A DNA stretch of 64,000 nucleotides from Chimonanthus salicifolius (Eukaryota; Streptophyta; Magnoliopsida; Laurales; Calycanthaceae): the NCBI GenBank assembly GCA_013350335.1, contig CM023540.1:45739222-45803221 (forward strand). Reading direction: 5' to 3'. Positions 8,791 to 21,824 of the stretch are shown piece after piece. How positions within the stretch are numbered: the stretch's first letter is position 1; the number at the start of each line of letters is the position of its first letter. A program made the position numbers and the translations under genes. Below the pieces are notes generated by a model. That model saw nothing but the letters and a program-made list of their open reading frames with translations, was not told where the DNA came from and searched no databases.

Positions 8791-11700
8791 ACCTCCATAT
8801 CCATCTCATGAATATGAAGATGTCATGCTTAATGCCATGTCTACTATACATCATCTATATCATCATGACACATGTTATGAATTATATTAACATGTCATGA
8901 ATAAAATCAATGCCATCATACTCCAAACATGATTATAATCTCAATTTGACATAAACATCATGTACATATTTTAAGCATCAAAACTAACTCCAATAATATC
9001 ACATGTACAAAGGAATAAATTATATTACAGCATTATCATTATGGTAACAATATTATAAATCAACCTCAAGAACATCACTTATCACACTATAGTAATTAAC
9101 ATAACATTCAACCTATTCGAATATAATTATTGGATCTTTCAATAAGGCTAGTAGTTGATTTTCATTTATCCAGACAAACTTAGTCCCCTCACGGCCATTA
9201 GAATACTTAGCCAAATCCCTTACATTACGGTGAGTCAGCACCGGACTACAACCACTATTCTAAAATATACTTTGTCTATTTCGTAGATCCAATATTACAT
9301 TCCAAATACATGTTAAACAATATTATTTTCTGTTGCTCAATCATACAAATAATATAGAAAAGTTTCATGCTCGGTAAAGGTACAAATTATTATTTTCCCT
9401 CACCTAAAAAGTTTGCGAAGTGCAGGTGATGAATCAAAGCGCATTCCTATTTGAAATCAATCAATAGAACACCCGGGAAGTGCTGAACATGTATTTAAAG
9501 GTTCCAAGTACCATTAACACATGAATTATTGAGTCCCTCTAATAGTTCATATTAAATAAATGTGAGGTATGTTGCTATCCCAACTATAATTTACAGTCAT
9601 TCTAAGGTTCAAGGAGACGGGTGAAGGTTGAGTCCACACACTGCATGGTTGAACCATGCCTACATCCAAGTCAGTACAAATAAGACAATGAAAGCTTTGC
9701 CTAAAGAGTAAGTAATTGTTCTTTTAAGTTACTAATAGTTTTACTCCAAAATATAATTATTAAAAATAGCTATGGCTACAGATCCCAAGATATTAAATAA
9801 TTTGACTTAATAGAAGGGCCAAATGTGAGAAGGTTTGCTAGCAAAATAGTAGCTCACTGGTAATGATATGGAATAATATTTTCACATTTTAGCTTATGTT
9901 CCTTTCTCAAAACAGGTTTTGGTACCAATACACGAAAGTTGTAAAGTAAATATTTGTAACACAAGATTTTAAATTATAATCCAATGGATATATCTAATTT
10001 CTTAAAAGTAATAGTAGAAAGGAAGAATAAAAATAGGCTTAGTAATAATCATACTAAAGAGTAAGTATTCATACCATTAATACTCTTTGTTGTGCTAGAA
10101 TATAATAGGTATTAGAGTAAGGTAATATCAAAATAAGAATACCTTGAGAAAATAAGTAATTGCAACTTGATCCATTAAATACTTTAATGAAAATCATATA
10201 AGATTTAACCAAATGAAGAAAATAACTTTAATACTCTAATCACATAAAATAGACACTAAAATAAAGTTTTCAAAGTAAAAAGGGCACACTCAAAGGGTCG
10301 GCTGAAAACAATCCAAAATAAATAGTAAAAAGAAATGGAAATGATTAAATGAACTCATGCTTGGTTGAAATAAAGATTTTCTTTTATATGTATATATATA
10401 AATAAATCTGAGTTTAAATAAGCCAAAACATAAAGGGAACAATATAATATAAAACCCATTTACATGTACTGACTGAGAAGGGTGGCTCGGTTAATACATA
10501 TGCTAAAATAAAAACATCTTAAATTTTTTATAGTTTTAAATGAAATCAAAGGGGAAAAATACTTTGATACAAGTTGAGTACAAACTATGGAATAATAAAT
10601 TAACCATTGACTGATTTTGTACATAAAACGATAGGGCAAAACACCTTAAACAATATTAGGTGGTTATTAAACACTTATATGTTGTAACCTCTTAAATCGA
10701 TAAAACAAAATAAAATTAAATAAGAAGAGGGACCTTGTCCAAAATAAATAAATAAATAAATGGATCATTTAAGAAGTCTTAACAGAATTTCAAAGCATTA
10801 CCCAATTTAATCAAATAGGGTGATAAAATAAAAAATATAATTATCTTATAGAAAGAATAATAACTTCTTGCAAGTTTAAATCAAACACATGTAATTAGTC
10901 TTGGCCACTGAATAAATAAGGAACGGCTTGAAATACTATTGGAATAAATAACATAAATATTATAATTACCTTATAAAAGAATGATAAAAGTTGTAAGTTT
11001 ATATCAAAGTACTTGAACACTTTAAAGAAACACAAGTATTGTAATAAGAAATTATAAATAAAAGGGCACATGATTGTGTGTTTGGCTGGAAGGAGGGGCG
11101 GTTCAACATGGTGTTTCAATAGGCCACTAGACACGGGGATAACAACATACTTAGATCTGGGCAGATAGAGAATGGGTCTACCTTCAACAAAACTGATTAA
11201 TAAGATATGAAAATCTACTTAAGGAAGAGCCTACCTCTAGCGATGGAAGACAAGAATTACTACTAGCAACTCCGGCGGATCTGACGCCAAGAGCGGCAAC
11301 AGCTTGAGATGGGAAGTGAGAAACGCCTTAGGGCTTCTACTGCATGAAGTGATGTAGAATAGAGTGAAGAGAGGAAGAGACAGTGAGTTGGGGGTCTCTA
11401 TATAGATGATTCGGTCGGCAATAATACAGACGGAAGGTTGGATTTCCGTTTTGGAGAAGAGAAGTAGGAAAGGGAAGAGAATAATTCGGATTTGGGCAAA
11501 TCTAGTCAGGGACAGAGTTTCCATCGGTGATTTAGGGATTTAGATGCTACGGTTAGAGAAGGGGAGAAAGGAAAGGGAAAGCAAGAGAGGGATACGGTGG
11601 TGGGAATTTGGTTTCCATCGTGGGTTTCATACAAAAAGGGATATCGATGGGATAATTTCTAATTTCAGTAAAATTCTGATATTTATTTATTTTTATTTGT

Positions 11701-12205
11701 AAGATAAAAATTCCACTATACAAATCTCAAGGTGAAGGAATTTTGGACAATTAATTTCAACTAGGGAAGGTGAGTCCCTTTAAATTATTGATTTAATTAA
11801 ATTGTCCTTTATTTCTCTTTTATTAATTTGTCAATCATCGATTAAATTCTAGACACTTAAAATTGGAACTTATTTATTGATTTCACATTCTTAATTGAAT
11901 ATTTCCAATTGAAATTCTAACTTAGGGAATTAGAACCTAATTTGCTAATTAAATTTCTCCATTCACTTGATTTCAACTTGAAGGGAACAAATTTGAAATT
12001 TCTAATTGAGGGAAAAATGTGTGTGCATTGGGGAACCTAAATTAATTAAATTCTAGGTTTTTGTGTGTTTATTTATTTTATTTTAAACAATAAAAAAAAG
12101 AAAATAACATATAATTTCACACAACACAATCAAGAGATCCATTTGCTATTTTAGTTTTACCCGATTCGGTTGACCTGCTATTCTGAGTTGGGTCATCACA
12201 GTATC

Positions 12206-14159
12206 AAAGCAAGGTTCGTCAGATTCATCGGAGGATCTTCAGAGCGAAATCACACACAGTCACGGCATCAAGGTTTCTCAAATTAGAGAAACAAACAGCC
12301 GTAGGAGTTTTGAGATAGACAGCACACAAGACCTTGAGGGCAAGAGACGTCCATCATCTCCAAGCAGTTCAGATCGGTAACTGAAAGGGGAAGCACTGTT
12401 CTGTCCCAGCAGCCAGATTTCATCTCCAGCTGACCACATCGATAGGCGCAGATCTCATCTCAGAGAGCCGTGCGAAAAGGGGAAGAAAAACCTAGCATCA
12501 GGTGCAAGAAGGATTCCCAACAAGCGCAGATCTGAAAGGGTTTTTCAACCCAGATCTAACTGTAGCAAGAGCGGGCAGCAAGGCACATCAGCCCAGTTTC
12601 GGCCTTGGTAGCCAGTGCAAGGAGAACAACCAGATCTGTTTCACAGAGGGAAGATTTGCATATCTGAGCAGTGGAAGAAGAAGCCAGACAGTTGTGAGAG
12701 GCGACGGCAACATCTAAAGGAGTCGATGGCAGTAAACCCAGTTTCTGGTTTGCAGAGCAAAACCTATATCTGAGATAGAAGGTGCGTAGAGAGGGGTTTC
12801 TTGGTTTGTGCATCCCAGCACAGTTTCCAAGCAGAAACCTAGTGGATCTCAGAGGGTTTTTCCGCCGGCAGCAGGTGCAACCAGATCTAGGGTTTCATGG
12901 AAAACCAGAGCAGATCGGCAAAGGGGGTTTCTTCTCTCAGAGAACACCAAGCCCTTCGCTGCAGCAGGCGCGACGTACGTCCGGGGCCAGATCTGGTCGC
13001 AGGCCGAGATTGGGGTTTCCACCCAACTCACAGATCCAAGCACGACAACTGCAGGTTCAGATCTGAAAAACTGGGCAACTTCAATCTGTGTCTAAGAACA
13101 ACAAAGGGGTAGCAGCATCCAAGGGCACAAATTTGCCAGAACAGGTCAGAATCGTATGTGAGCATCAAACAGATCATCTCTGTCGTTCAGCAAGGAGCGG
13201 GAACAACCAGAGTTCCAACTTCTCAGATCGAGAAGAGCAGTGCAGAGAGTAGCGGTTCAGATCTGAGGGCGAGCGGCGCAATAGACCGCCCAACAGTCAC
13301 AACATATCAGTGAGGCACAGGCGCAGGAAGGCTTCAACAGGGGTAGTTGCAGCAGTGTTTTTTCCGACAGTGCACAGACAAGAAAGGGTATGTAGAGAGC
13401 ATGAGCAGAGGAGGCAGCAGGCTTCCAGCTTTGTAGCAGTACTGCAGAGAGTAGATCTTTGCAATTTGGGGGGACCTTGAGACATAGCTCAGCACCGTCC
13501 GAACTGGGTGGAGGTGAGAGAAAGCACGGCAGGACCTAGCAGATCCAATCGAGATCAAGGGTTTCTTGAGAGAAACCAGAGCGGGTTTTAGGTAGGTGCA
13601 GGCCTAAGCAAATCTACTTTGGACAGAGAGTAGGCTAAGGCACTTGAGCAGTGTAGATTCCAGATCGAGAATCAGAGAGGTTAGAAATGCAACTGCAGAG
13701 AGATCTAATGCAACAATACAACTGCAGAGCTCCCTTCAATCCAGAGTGCAGGATTGGACAAACATCGACGGTCAAGATGAGACCAGTTTGTCAGAAGGTG
13801 AGGAGAAAAGAGAGGCTCAGCATGAGCCTAGCAATTGGCACAGGGAAGAACAAAGAGAACAGTCAAGCCACCTCAAAGGCTTGGATATGAGGAGGAGCAG
13901 GCACACGTCGCTCTTATCACCAGTAGTGGTGAGATGGGTGCCAGGATTGATTGCAGATGCAGTAGTCATGCAGACCGAGCCAGTTACTCCAGAAGTTCAG
14001 GCGTCGCTTGGACTTGCTCAATCTCTCTTCTTGTTAGAGATTGGATGTGCACCTTTGGGTGCAGGTTTGGTGGGAGTGATCTCTCACCAAATGGAGGTGT
14101 TTTTTAAATACATGACAACATTCTCCAAAGGGTCGGACATTTTTCGCCAAAGTGGAGTT
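12206..14159 (+). other. Internal region, LTR element; no proteins
   Basis: Higher-GC sequence with many CAGATCTGA and AGCAG phrases. The longest frame (13644-14246) runs into the 3' LTR and has no recognisable domain. It is interpreted as a long untranslated leader-like internal region of a non-autonomous element. Confidence 0.6.
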
Positions 14160-14486
14160 TGTTGGGTTTGTAGGCTCAAAGTCCTTTTGGGCTTGGACTG
14201 TTTGTTGGGCCTAGGCCCACTGGGCCCAGTCTATGTCAAGGCATAACTATATAAGGTTTTTTTCTCCATAGGGTTTTCTTTGAGCTATGTATAGACAGAA
14301 AGAGAGACTAAGAGTAAGGGATGGGTAGGGTTAGTGTAATTCCTTGTAACCTGTCTAGATCTTCTTCTAGTAAAATCATCACGCTCTTGTGGATGTAGGC
14401 GATATTGCCGAACCACGTAAAATCTCGTGTTCTTGGATGTCTTGGTGTGTTCTGATCTTGTGATTTGCTTATCTTATTTCATAACA
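14160..14486 (+). repeat. 3' LTR of element 7379-14486
   Basis: 327 bp, preceded by a purine-rich AAAGTGGAG tract and followed by target copy CTTAA. Confidence 0.85.
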
Positions 14487-14491
14487 CTTAA

Positions 14492-15144
14492 AATATACAT
14501 GGAAGCATGCAGGAGATGGATTCCAAGATGTCAGTTGCAATGGAGAGTTTTCTTGGCAGATACAAGGTCAATTAGATTTTAAAAATTGCCATGAGAAGGT
14601 GGGTCATGAAACTGAAAAGCACCAAACAATACCAACAATAGCTCAAACAGTAGTAGCCAACGTTGTGCAACAAATGTAAAGCAAGACCAGGAAAGAAGAA
14701 GAGCCACATTTGCAGTCAATGGGGAAAAAAAAAAAAAAGAACAACATTTAGAGAAATAAAGATGGAGAAAATCTAGAGTTGCAACTGTTGGTCGACGTAT
14801 AGACCCGACTTTTCAGAGCTTTCTTGTTCAAGATAGGATCGATGAGAGCAATAAAAAAATAAAAAAGGAAGAGATCTGACTGATTTTGGCGAGCAGTACA
14901 CGAGAATAGGAAGAGCTCCACATGATGGTAACCCAATTCTAAAAAAAAAGGGAAATCTCATAAAAAGACGTTCAAAAGGGTGCTGCTATGAAATCATGAG
15001 TTGGCCGATCCTATTTTTCATGAATTTCCTTGGTTATCTAATTTTTCCAGCGGAAAGATTGTAGCTACCACCATGTATAGAAAGCAAGAAGCAACAAGTG
15101 AGCTGCAGAATCAAATAAAGATAGGAAGACTTAAAGATCAGTCC
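14492..15144. other. Intergenic, nothing recognised
   Basis: Mixed-composition DNA with no supported gene. It may be the upstream part of the LTR remnant that continues after the MITE at 15153. Confidence 0.3.
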
Positions 15145-15152
15145 CACGCAAG

Positions 15153-15454
15153 TAGGGCTGCAACTCAGGTCGGGTTTTGGCCTGACCCGCATGACCCGAC
15201 CCGAGAAATCATGCGAGTCGGGTCGAGAGTTTCGGGTTAGCGGGTCGGGTCGGGTCTGGTTGAGGATTTTATGTGTTAATCTGACCCGATTCCAACCCGG
15301 CTAAAATTAGTCTAAAATGGGTTCAAAATGCAGATCGGGTCAGAATTCAGGTTGATTCGGGTCGGATCGGGTTGTGAGATTCGGGTTGAGAATTCGAGTC
15401 GAGTCGGGTTGGGTTTTAAAGAACCTGACCCGTCTGACCTGAGTTGCAGCCCTA
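15153..15454. mobile_element. hAT-type MITE, 302 bp
   Basis: Begins TAGGGCTGCAACTCAGGTC and ends GACCTGAGTTGCAGCCCTA, near-perfect 19-bp terminal inverted repeats. A perfect 8-bp duplication CACGCAAG flanks it (15145-15152 and 15455-15462). The interior is packed with CGGGT/ACCCG motifs on both strands. An 8-bp duplication with TAGGG-type ends fits the hAT superfamily. Confidence 0.9.
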
Positions 15455-15462
15455 CACGCAAG

Positions 15463-16735
15463 GAAGAAGGAAATAGAAAGGAGAATAAAGAAAATCTACT
15501 GCCAGCTTGAACTGTCTGATAGAGAAAAGAAAAAAGATGAAAATAGAAGGAAAAAGATGATGTCTGATTTGCTGTGATGTGACCGAATTTAGAGAAGGAT
15601 GAGATAAGAACAGAGGAAAAAAAATAAAAATAGATACAGTCGGCCAACATGTAGATCGACTGAAATTGAATGGCTCCCACATGGTTTTTCTTATTTCACC
15701 TCTTCTCACCTCTATAAATTGATGGCTTTGGGTACTGAGAAATTCGAAATCCGAGCAAGCCATTAAAGGTGCGGAAGGTTGGAGAGCTGAGATGATTACA
15801 AAGAAAGAACTTTCAGAAAATATAAGTAAGAATTGTAATTTATTTATTTTTATCTCTTTCTTTGAACCAAAAACTCCAAAGCATTGTAATTTCATATTCC
15901 AATTTTTGAATGAAGTTTATGGTAGTTTCTTTAGATGTATGGTCTTCCAATTGTTTAAATATTCTATAGTGATATTTTTAATTTTATTTTAATTCTTTTT
16001 GTGAATGTTATGGAAAAAATAATTATTTTAAGAGTTTTTCAAGGAAAAGTAGAACCTCTTTTAGGATCGATGGAACTTGACTTTTCTAGTCTAAAGTTCT
16101 TTTTAAGAACATCTTCTTTTAGATTTGGAAAATGCAAGTATAAATTCTGCCCAAGCCTAAGGCTTAAATTTAATGGATGTCATAATTTTTCTAATTAGAA
16201 TTTTAATAGATGATGAACTTGAATTTATATTTAATAATTCTAGAGGATTTCATAGTCTAGGCCATGAGTTTATTTTTCAATGGGATAACATGTCACCTTA
16301 AATACATGTCTCAATTCCATTGTAAATAATTTATTGTTTTTATCTTTTATTTTATTTATTCATATAACTTTCAAATTCCTTGGAACTAGGTTGGAATATT
16401 GTATGTGTATCTTAGTTTTATAATTTTGAATTAAGTTGAGATTATTTTATTCCACCATTGTAATAGAAATTGGATCTAATGTTTTGTTAATTTTCAAAGT
16501 TAGATGTTATTTTCTAAGTGTAGAGAATTAATAAAATAAGAACATTATTCTAAGATTTAGAAATTTCTTCATGTTTAGATCTAATTCCAAAATTTTATTT
16601 TCTTAAACTACTTTATTTTAATGGTACAAATTTATCTTCTTAGACATATATTTTGTTGATTTCCCTTGGGTTCGATCTCACACTCATTCACTACACTATT
16701 AATTGGTCTATGCGCTTGCGAGTAAATTTAAGACA
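15463..16735 (+). mobile_element. Probable Gypsy LTR remnant
   Basis: Contains a promoter-like CTCTATAAATTGATGGC near 15712. It ends in the phrase GTCTATGCGCTTGCGAGTAA ... ACACAACAAG, which resembles the 3' end of many plant Gypsy LTRs just before the primer site. What follows is LINE sequence rather than gag. No matching second LTR was found in the window. Confidence 0.45.
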
Positions 16736-17468
16736 CAACAAGGTTTTTAATGTTGATCCCGCACTGGTTACGCTAGCACGTGCTCAAACTCAAAGAGGTT
16801 CCACCTTGTCATCGTCGACGGCGAGTAACTTCGGCTCACACACTGGGGTAAAAGATCCGGAGGTAATCTCCTCCACATCGCTGCAGCAAACTTTCCTGCC
16901 TGTGTTGTTTGTCATGCAAAGACCGTTGGACAATGCTTCCCTACTGTTGTGGGCTCAACAACCAAGAAGCCTAACCCCTCCAAGCTGGCTAGCAAAATGT
17001 TTGGCTCATGTTTAAATCTAATTCTTCATGTTTAGATCTAATTCCAAAATTTTATTTTCTTAAACCACTTTATTTTAATGGTACCAATTTATCTTCTTAG
17101 ACATATATTTTGTTTATTTCCCTTGGGTTCAACCTCACACTCATTCACTACACTATTAATTGGTCTATGCGCTTGCGAGTAAATTTAAGACACAACAAGT
17201 TTTTTAATGTTGATCCCGCACTGGTTACGCTGGCACGTGCTCAAACTCAAAGAGGTTCCACCTCGTCGTCATCGACGGTGAGTAACTCTGGCTCACACGC
17301 TGGGGTAAAAGATCCGGAGGTAATCTCCTCCACATCGCTGCAGCAGACTTCCCCTGCCTGTGTTGTTTGTCATGCAAAGACCTTTGGGCAATGCTTCCCT
17401 ACTGTTGTGGGCTCAACAACCAAGAAGCCTAACCCTTCCAAGCTGGCTAGCAAAATGTTTGGCTCATG
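16565..17468 (+). repeat. Tandem duplication, 2 x ~450 bp
   Basis: The segment from TTCTTCATGTTTAGATC to TTTGGCTCATGT occurs at 16565-17011 and again at 17022-17469, an offset of 457-458 bp with few differences. It joins the LTR-like tail to the 5' part of the LINE, so the junction existed before the duplication. Confidence 0.85.
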
Positions 17469-18809
17469 TGACCAACCCCCTCGATCTGATGCTCCCTTTT
17501 GCATGAACCCCAATATCCCCCATGCCTCTTTCCTTCATGCTATTGTGAATAGGCTTGAGCTTGAGAATCCTAGCAAACCCCTTCCTGGCAATTCCTTAGC
17601 TAGATTGCAGATCATGCTTGGTGATCCTTCACCGGTAATGCTACCCATTGTTTACTGTAGAACATGTTTGATGCTGCTGCCTAACACACTCTCGCTACTG
17701 AGCCACTCCCTACACAATCTAGTCTTATTGTTCATCTCTTCTTGGGAGGACTTCGAACCTGAACGGTGCAAATCAAACTAATTTCCAATGGTCTTCTTTG
17801 TTCAAGAAGCAAAAAGAGGCCTCCTTGACCTTGACTTTGTTGACCCTTCAGCTGAACCTGGTGCTGTGGACATCTCCAACGAGGAAATCGTTGCTGGAGA
17901 GGAAAACTCCAAATGTACTCTTGCTGGCTTCTTTCTGGGTAAGAAACCCTGGTACCCCAAGGTCAAGAACAGGCTCCATAAGCAATGGAATAATCCTTCA
18001 TGCTTGGAGATTTTCTATTTAGATGATGGGTTCTACCCATTCAAATTTGCTAATGAGGAAGTTTGTCAGCACGTTCTCGAGAATGGCCCCTACTTCATCG
18101 AAAACAAACCTCTTATGCTGAAGCATTGGACAATCTCTGCTGAGCTTAGTAAGGGCAATATTGAATCAATTCCGATCTGGATCAAATTCCCCAACCTTAA
18201 TGGTGCCTTCAGACTTGCCAAGAATCTTGGAAAAATCACTAGTGTCATTGGAAATCTACTCTTCATGGATTCTGCTACCACCAGGGGCACCAATCTCGCA
18301 CATGCTCGGGTCTGTGTTGAGATCACTCCCAGCAGCACATTATACGACACAATCACCATAAAAATCCTATGGGGAACCTTGCACAGAAAGTTGTCTATAG
18401 CTGGCAGCCAAAAGTTTGCAGCACTTTCAACTCCTTCCTCCACTCCTTGGAACAATGCCCTCTGAAGCAAAACAATTTGGAGACCAAAACAGCAAAAAAT
18501 TGTGCCATCTTTGAGCCTCATGTTGCTATTGCCAATCCCATCACTGCTACTATGGTCACCAATATGGTAACTGCTGAAGCTATTGGTAAAGAAGTCATCA
18601 TTGACTCTGCTCCACCTGCATTTCAGTCCCCTTTGTTCCTTAAAGGTGACCCCTCAAAGCCCAAGAAGCTTGATACTGCAACGCCTAATATGTTTCAAGC
18701 CGTTGCTGATGTTGAGGATTTGGACCAACCTCCTCTTATGGAAATCTCAATGAACAAGAAGGATCTCAATCTAATTGATAATATCATCGACTCATATTCC
18801 TGGGAATGA
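17213..18809 (+). pseudogene. LINE-1 ORF1 (DUF4283-like)
   Basis: Frame 1 runs to 18465 with a stop at 17779-17781, then the product continues in frame 3 to 18809. The middle contains FFLGKKPWYPKVKNRLHKQW and FENGPYF-like and IWIKFPNL phrases typical of the DUF4283 RNA-binding domain of plant LINE ORF1. A degenerate CCHC-like stretch (VCSTF...HSLEQCP) follows the frameshift. It would package LINE RNA in an active element; this copy is broken. Confidence 0.8.
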
Positions 18810-19049
18810 GGATGCGGATGGGCCACTAGATGACTATCAACCTTTTCCATGTTAATTATCTCCTAGAATGCCAAGAGGCTAAATTGCCCCTGTATGCAAC
18901 AATAGCTCAAAGACAAGATCACTGCTGAGTCTCCAGACATTTTTTTGTATCCATGAAAGTCGAATTACAACCAATAATTTTTACTTTACTTCTAATAATA
19001 TTATGCTGCTGAGTTACTCTAATTCTTCTTTCTGTAACTCTGTCAGAAT

Positions 19050-21824
19050 CTAGATCGCCTGGAATAACAATGTCCATCTGACATCATTCATACTTCTAAC
19101 CAAGCCATTTTTTGTAAGGTCACTAACCATACCTGCCCTCTTTCTGTGTTGTATCTATGGCCACAACTGTCCTCAATCTAGGAAAATTCTTTGGCAAGAA
19201 ATCCAACATTTCTCTGCCAATAACCAAGGTGCCTGCATCAATTTAGGAGATTTCAACTGTATTAGAAGCGCGGATGAGAAGCATGGTGGTGCTCATCTTA
19301 ATCTCGCTGTCATGGAGCAGTTCAATGACTGCATTGACAACTCCAACCTGATTGACTTCTCTATCTTGGGTCACAATTTCCCCTGGTCTAACTCTACTTA
19401 TGGTGATCGTTGGACTGAAACCAAGCTTGACCGCATCCTCATCAATCATGAGTTCCTGCATACCTTCAATTAGTCGATCAACTGGTATTTTGCACCCGAC
19501 CTCTCTGATCATAGAGGTATCATCGTCAAGCTTATGCACCAATTATCCAAAGGTAACATCCCTTTCTGCTTCATCAATGCCTGGTGCAATGACTCTGAGC
19601 TCAATAAGATCGTTGTTGACTCTCCTCATGTCTTGGGGACCCCTATGTACATGCTTGTCTCCAAGCTCAAGTGCCTTAAACATGCAATTACTGTGTGACA
19701 TCGGTCTAAGCCGAAGACCAACGCTCAAATTTCCAATGACAGATGTGCTCTTGATGTTGCTCAGAATACCTTCGATGCCTGCCTAGTACACAATAAATCA
19801 GTCGAAGTTGGCTAATGCTAAGTTGAATCTTGAAAACATGCTTAACTTCGAGCTTAGTCTTCTCTAGCAGCGATCTAAATTCTTCAATATGAACCTCAAG
19901 GATAGGAACAACAGATTTTTCTACAACTATGTCAAGGTCTGTCATCATCGGAATAGCATTAATTCCATCATTCACAGAGATGGGACCATATGCAACGACC
20001 CTGTCATCATCTGTTCTTCCTTAATTGAGCACTTCATGAACCTGTTTCAGAGCAATAACACCTTTGTTGAGCAACCATTGACTGTCCCACTAACTAGAAT
20101 TTCTTTGTTACTTCCAGGCTCAATTTCTTTGAAGTTGCACCACTTGTGACCCCGGTGAACAAAGATGAGGTCCAATCTATGGTGTTTCAAGCCAACCCTC
20201 TTAAGGCCCCTGGTTAGGATGGCTTTAATGCTAATTTTTTCCAATTTTTTTGGGAAATTGTTGGTAATGATGTTATGACTGCTTTTCATCCTTCGAGCTT
20301 CTTGAACAGGTTAAAGCGTCGTTTATCACTTTGATTCCTAAACATGATGGTGCTAACTGTCCTGGTGACTATCGTCCCATTGCTCTATCTAATGAAATTT
20401 ACAAGATGATTTCCTGGATTCTTGTCAAGAGGCTAAGTCCTTTCTTAGCCAAGATGGTGAGCAGTAACTAGAGTGCCTTCATCACAGGTAGAGAGATTAC
20501 CTCCAATATTATGCTATGCCACGACCTTGTTTAGAGAATTCACTTAGACAAAGGTCCACCAAGAATGTGTTTGAAGATTGACCTCAAGAAAGCTGTTGAC
20601 AATGTCAACTGGAATTGTCTCCTGCATGTGTTGAAGAAAATGAACTTCTATGAGGACTGGCTCAGATGGATAAGTGTTGTATCACGTCCCCCTCCTTCTC
20701 TGTTCTGATAAATGGGTCTCCCTACGGCTTCTTCCAAAGTTCCAGAGGGCTTAGGCAGGGCTACCCCCTCTCCCCTTATTTTTTTTGTTTGGTGATGGAG
20801 TCCCTTCCTGGGCTCTCACCCAGGTTGTTAACAATGGCAATATCTGTTGCCCTTTCAGTAAGCGTGGAGTGGTTATTTCTCACCTCATGTTCGCCGATGA
20901 CCTTATGATCTTTTGTTCAGCTGATGCAAAATCTGCACACTATCTAAAAAGTCTCCTTGATGACTTCAGCCTGTTCTCTGGCCTCTCTATCAACGCTTCC
21001 AAAAGTCAAGTGATCTTCTCTGGTTCGATGGTTGATAAATAGAACATCATGGCTATCCTAGACATGTCGGAAGCTAAGTTGCCAATCAAATACCTTGGCC
21101 TCCCTCTTTTCTCTACCAGATACCATGTTGCAAATTGTACTCCCTTGTTCTCCAAGATCAGATCTAAACTCTACGGATGGAATGGCAGCGCACTCTCCTT
21201 TGTCGGTCGTACTGAACTTCTCAGATCAACTATTAACAACTTCCACATTTTTTTTGCCAACACCTTCCTGCTCCCTATATCTTGTGTGGAAAAAATTGAA
21301 TGAATGATGCACGATTTCCTCTGGGGAGCACCAACAAGAGCAAGATCCGTACTGTCTGCTGGGAGAAGATTTGTCGACCCAAGAATAAGGTGGCTTGAGA
21401 TTAAGGCCTATTCGTGTTATTAATCTGGCTTGTCTGATGAAGAAAGTTTGGAACATTGCCACTTCTAAAGATGACCTTCGGATTAGGTAGATTCATGCCA
21501 AGTATTTGCGAGGTAGAAATATAAGGGAGACTGGCATTCACTACAATCCTTCCTGGGCTTGGCGTTATTTGATTTCTGTGCTCGATAAGGTCAAATCTCT
21601 TACCATTCATGTTATTGGCAATGGCGCCAACACTAGTTTTTGGAGAGACCCTTGGCTTCTACCTGGCTTTATCCTCCTCGAGCAATACAAGCATGGTCCT
21701 GCCTATGACTTGGGTCTCGGTAGGAACGTCAAAGTTTGTGGCCTTATCAACGATGGTGTTTGGAACCTGCCTCCTCCGGCTTCGTTAACTCTTTCTGACA
21801 TTTGGACTATAATTAGAAATGTTA
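19050..21824 (+). pseudogene. LINE-1 endonuclease-reverse transcriptase
   Basis: The endonuclease part has an NFNC start and the family motif KLDRILIN near 19430. The RT has NGSPYGFF...[13 protein letters not shown] (about 20710-20790), the catalytic FADDLMIF near 20890 and a thumb region with KYLGLPLF near 21090. The frame changes several times and in-frame stops are frequent, for example near 19470, 20215 and 21300. The C-terminal zinc-binding domain is cut at 21824 by the solo LTR and resumes at 25507. Confidence 0.88.

Larger units (their letters stand above)
7817..12200 (+). mobile_element. 4.4-kb solo LTR, copy 1
   Basis: Starts TGTAACGCCCCGCC and ends GGTCATCACA. It lies inside the primer site of the host element. 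The right-hand target copy is GTATC (12201-12205); the left is ATATT (7812-7816), which differs only by G-to-A and C-to-T transitions. Large parts are colinear with copies at 44767-48108 (same orientation) and 21825-25506 (reverse). Shared blocks include the TTGGATCTTTCAA...CTCACGGCC region near 9130 and the AAATTGTCC...TTATTAATT region near 11800. No coding domains and no second LTR, so it is a solo LTR. Absolute transcription strand is not established. Confidence 0.8.
7379..14486 (+). mobile_element. Non-autonomous LTR retrotransposon, split
   Basis: 5' LTR 7379-7806 and 3' LTR 14160-14486 both start TGTTGG and end (T)AACA. They share the GGCTCAAAG start, the GGGCCCA(A/G)TCTAT block and the GCCGAACCACGTA block near their 3' ends. 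The 5-bp duplication CTTAA flanks the element (7374-7378 and 14487-14491). The primer site after the 5' LTR, AATTG-GTATC-AAAGC, is a degenerate initiator-Met site and is split by a solo LTR at 7817-12200. The remaining internal ~1.95 kb shows no gag, protease, integrase or RT motif. LTR style suggests a Copia-derived large non-autonomous element. Confidence 0.85.

Noticed and set aside
13644..14246. 200-codon open frame
   Set aside because: Lies in the interior of a non-autonomous LTR element, runs into the 3' LTR, overlaps other open frames and shows no domain; higher GC content explains its length.
15452..15895. 147-codon minus-strand frame
   Set aside because: Phe/Ser-rich translation of AT-rich LTR-like DNA, overlapping the MITE edge; no motif.
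17788..18465. 225-codon frame as a possible host gene
   Set aside because: DUF4283-type content and position before endonuclease and RT identify it as LINE ORF1.
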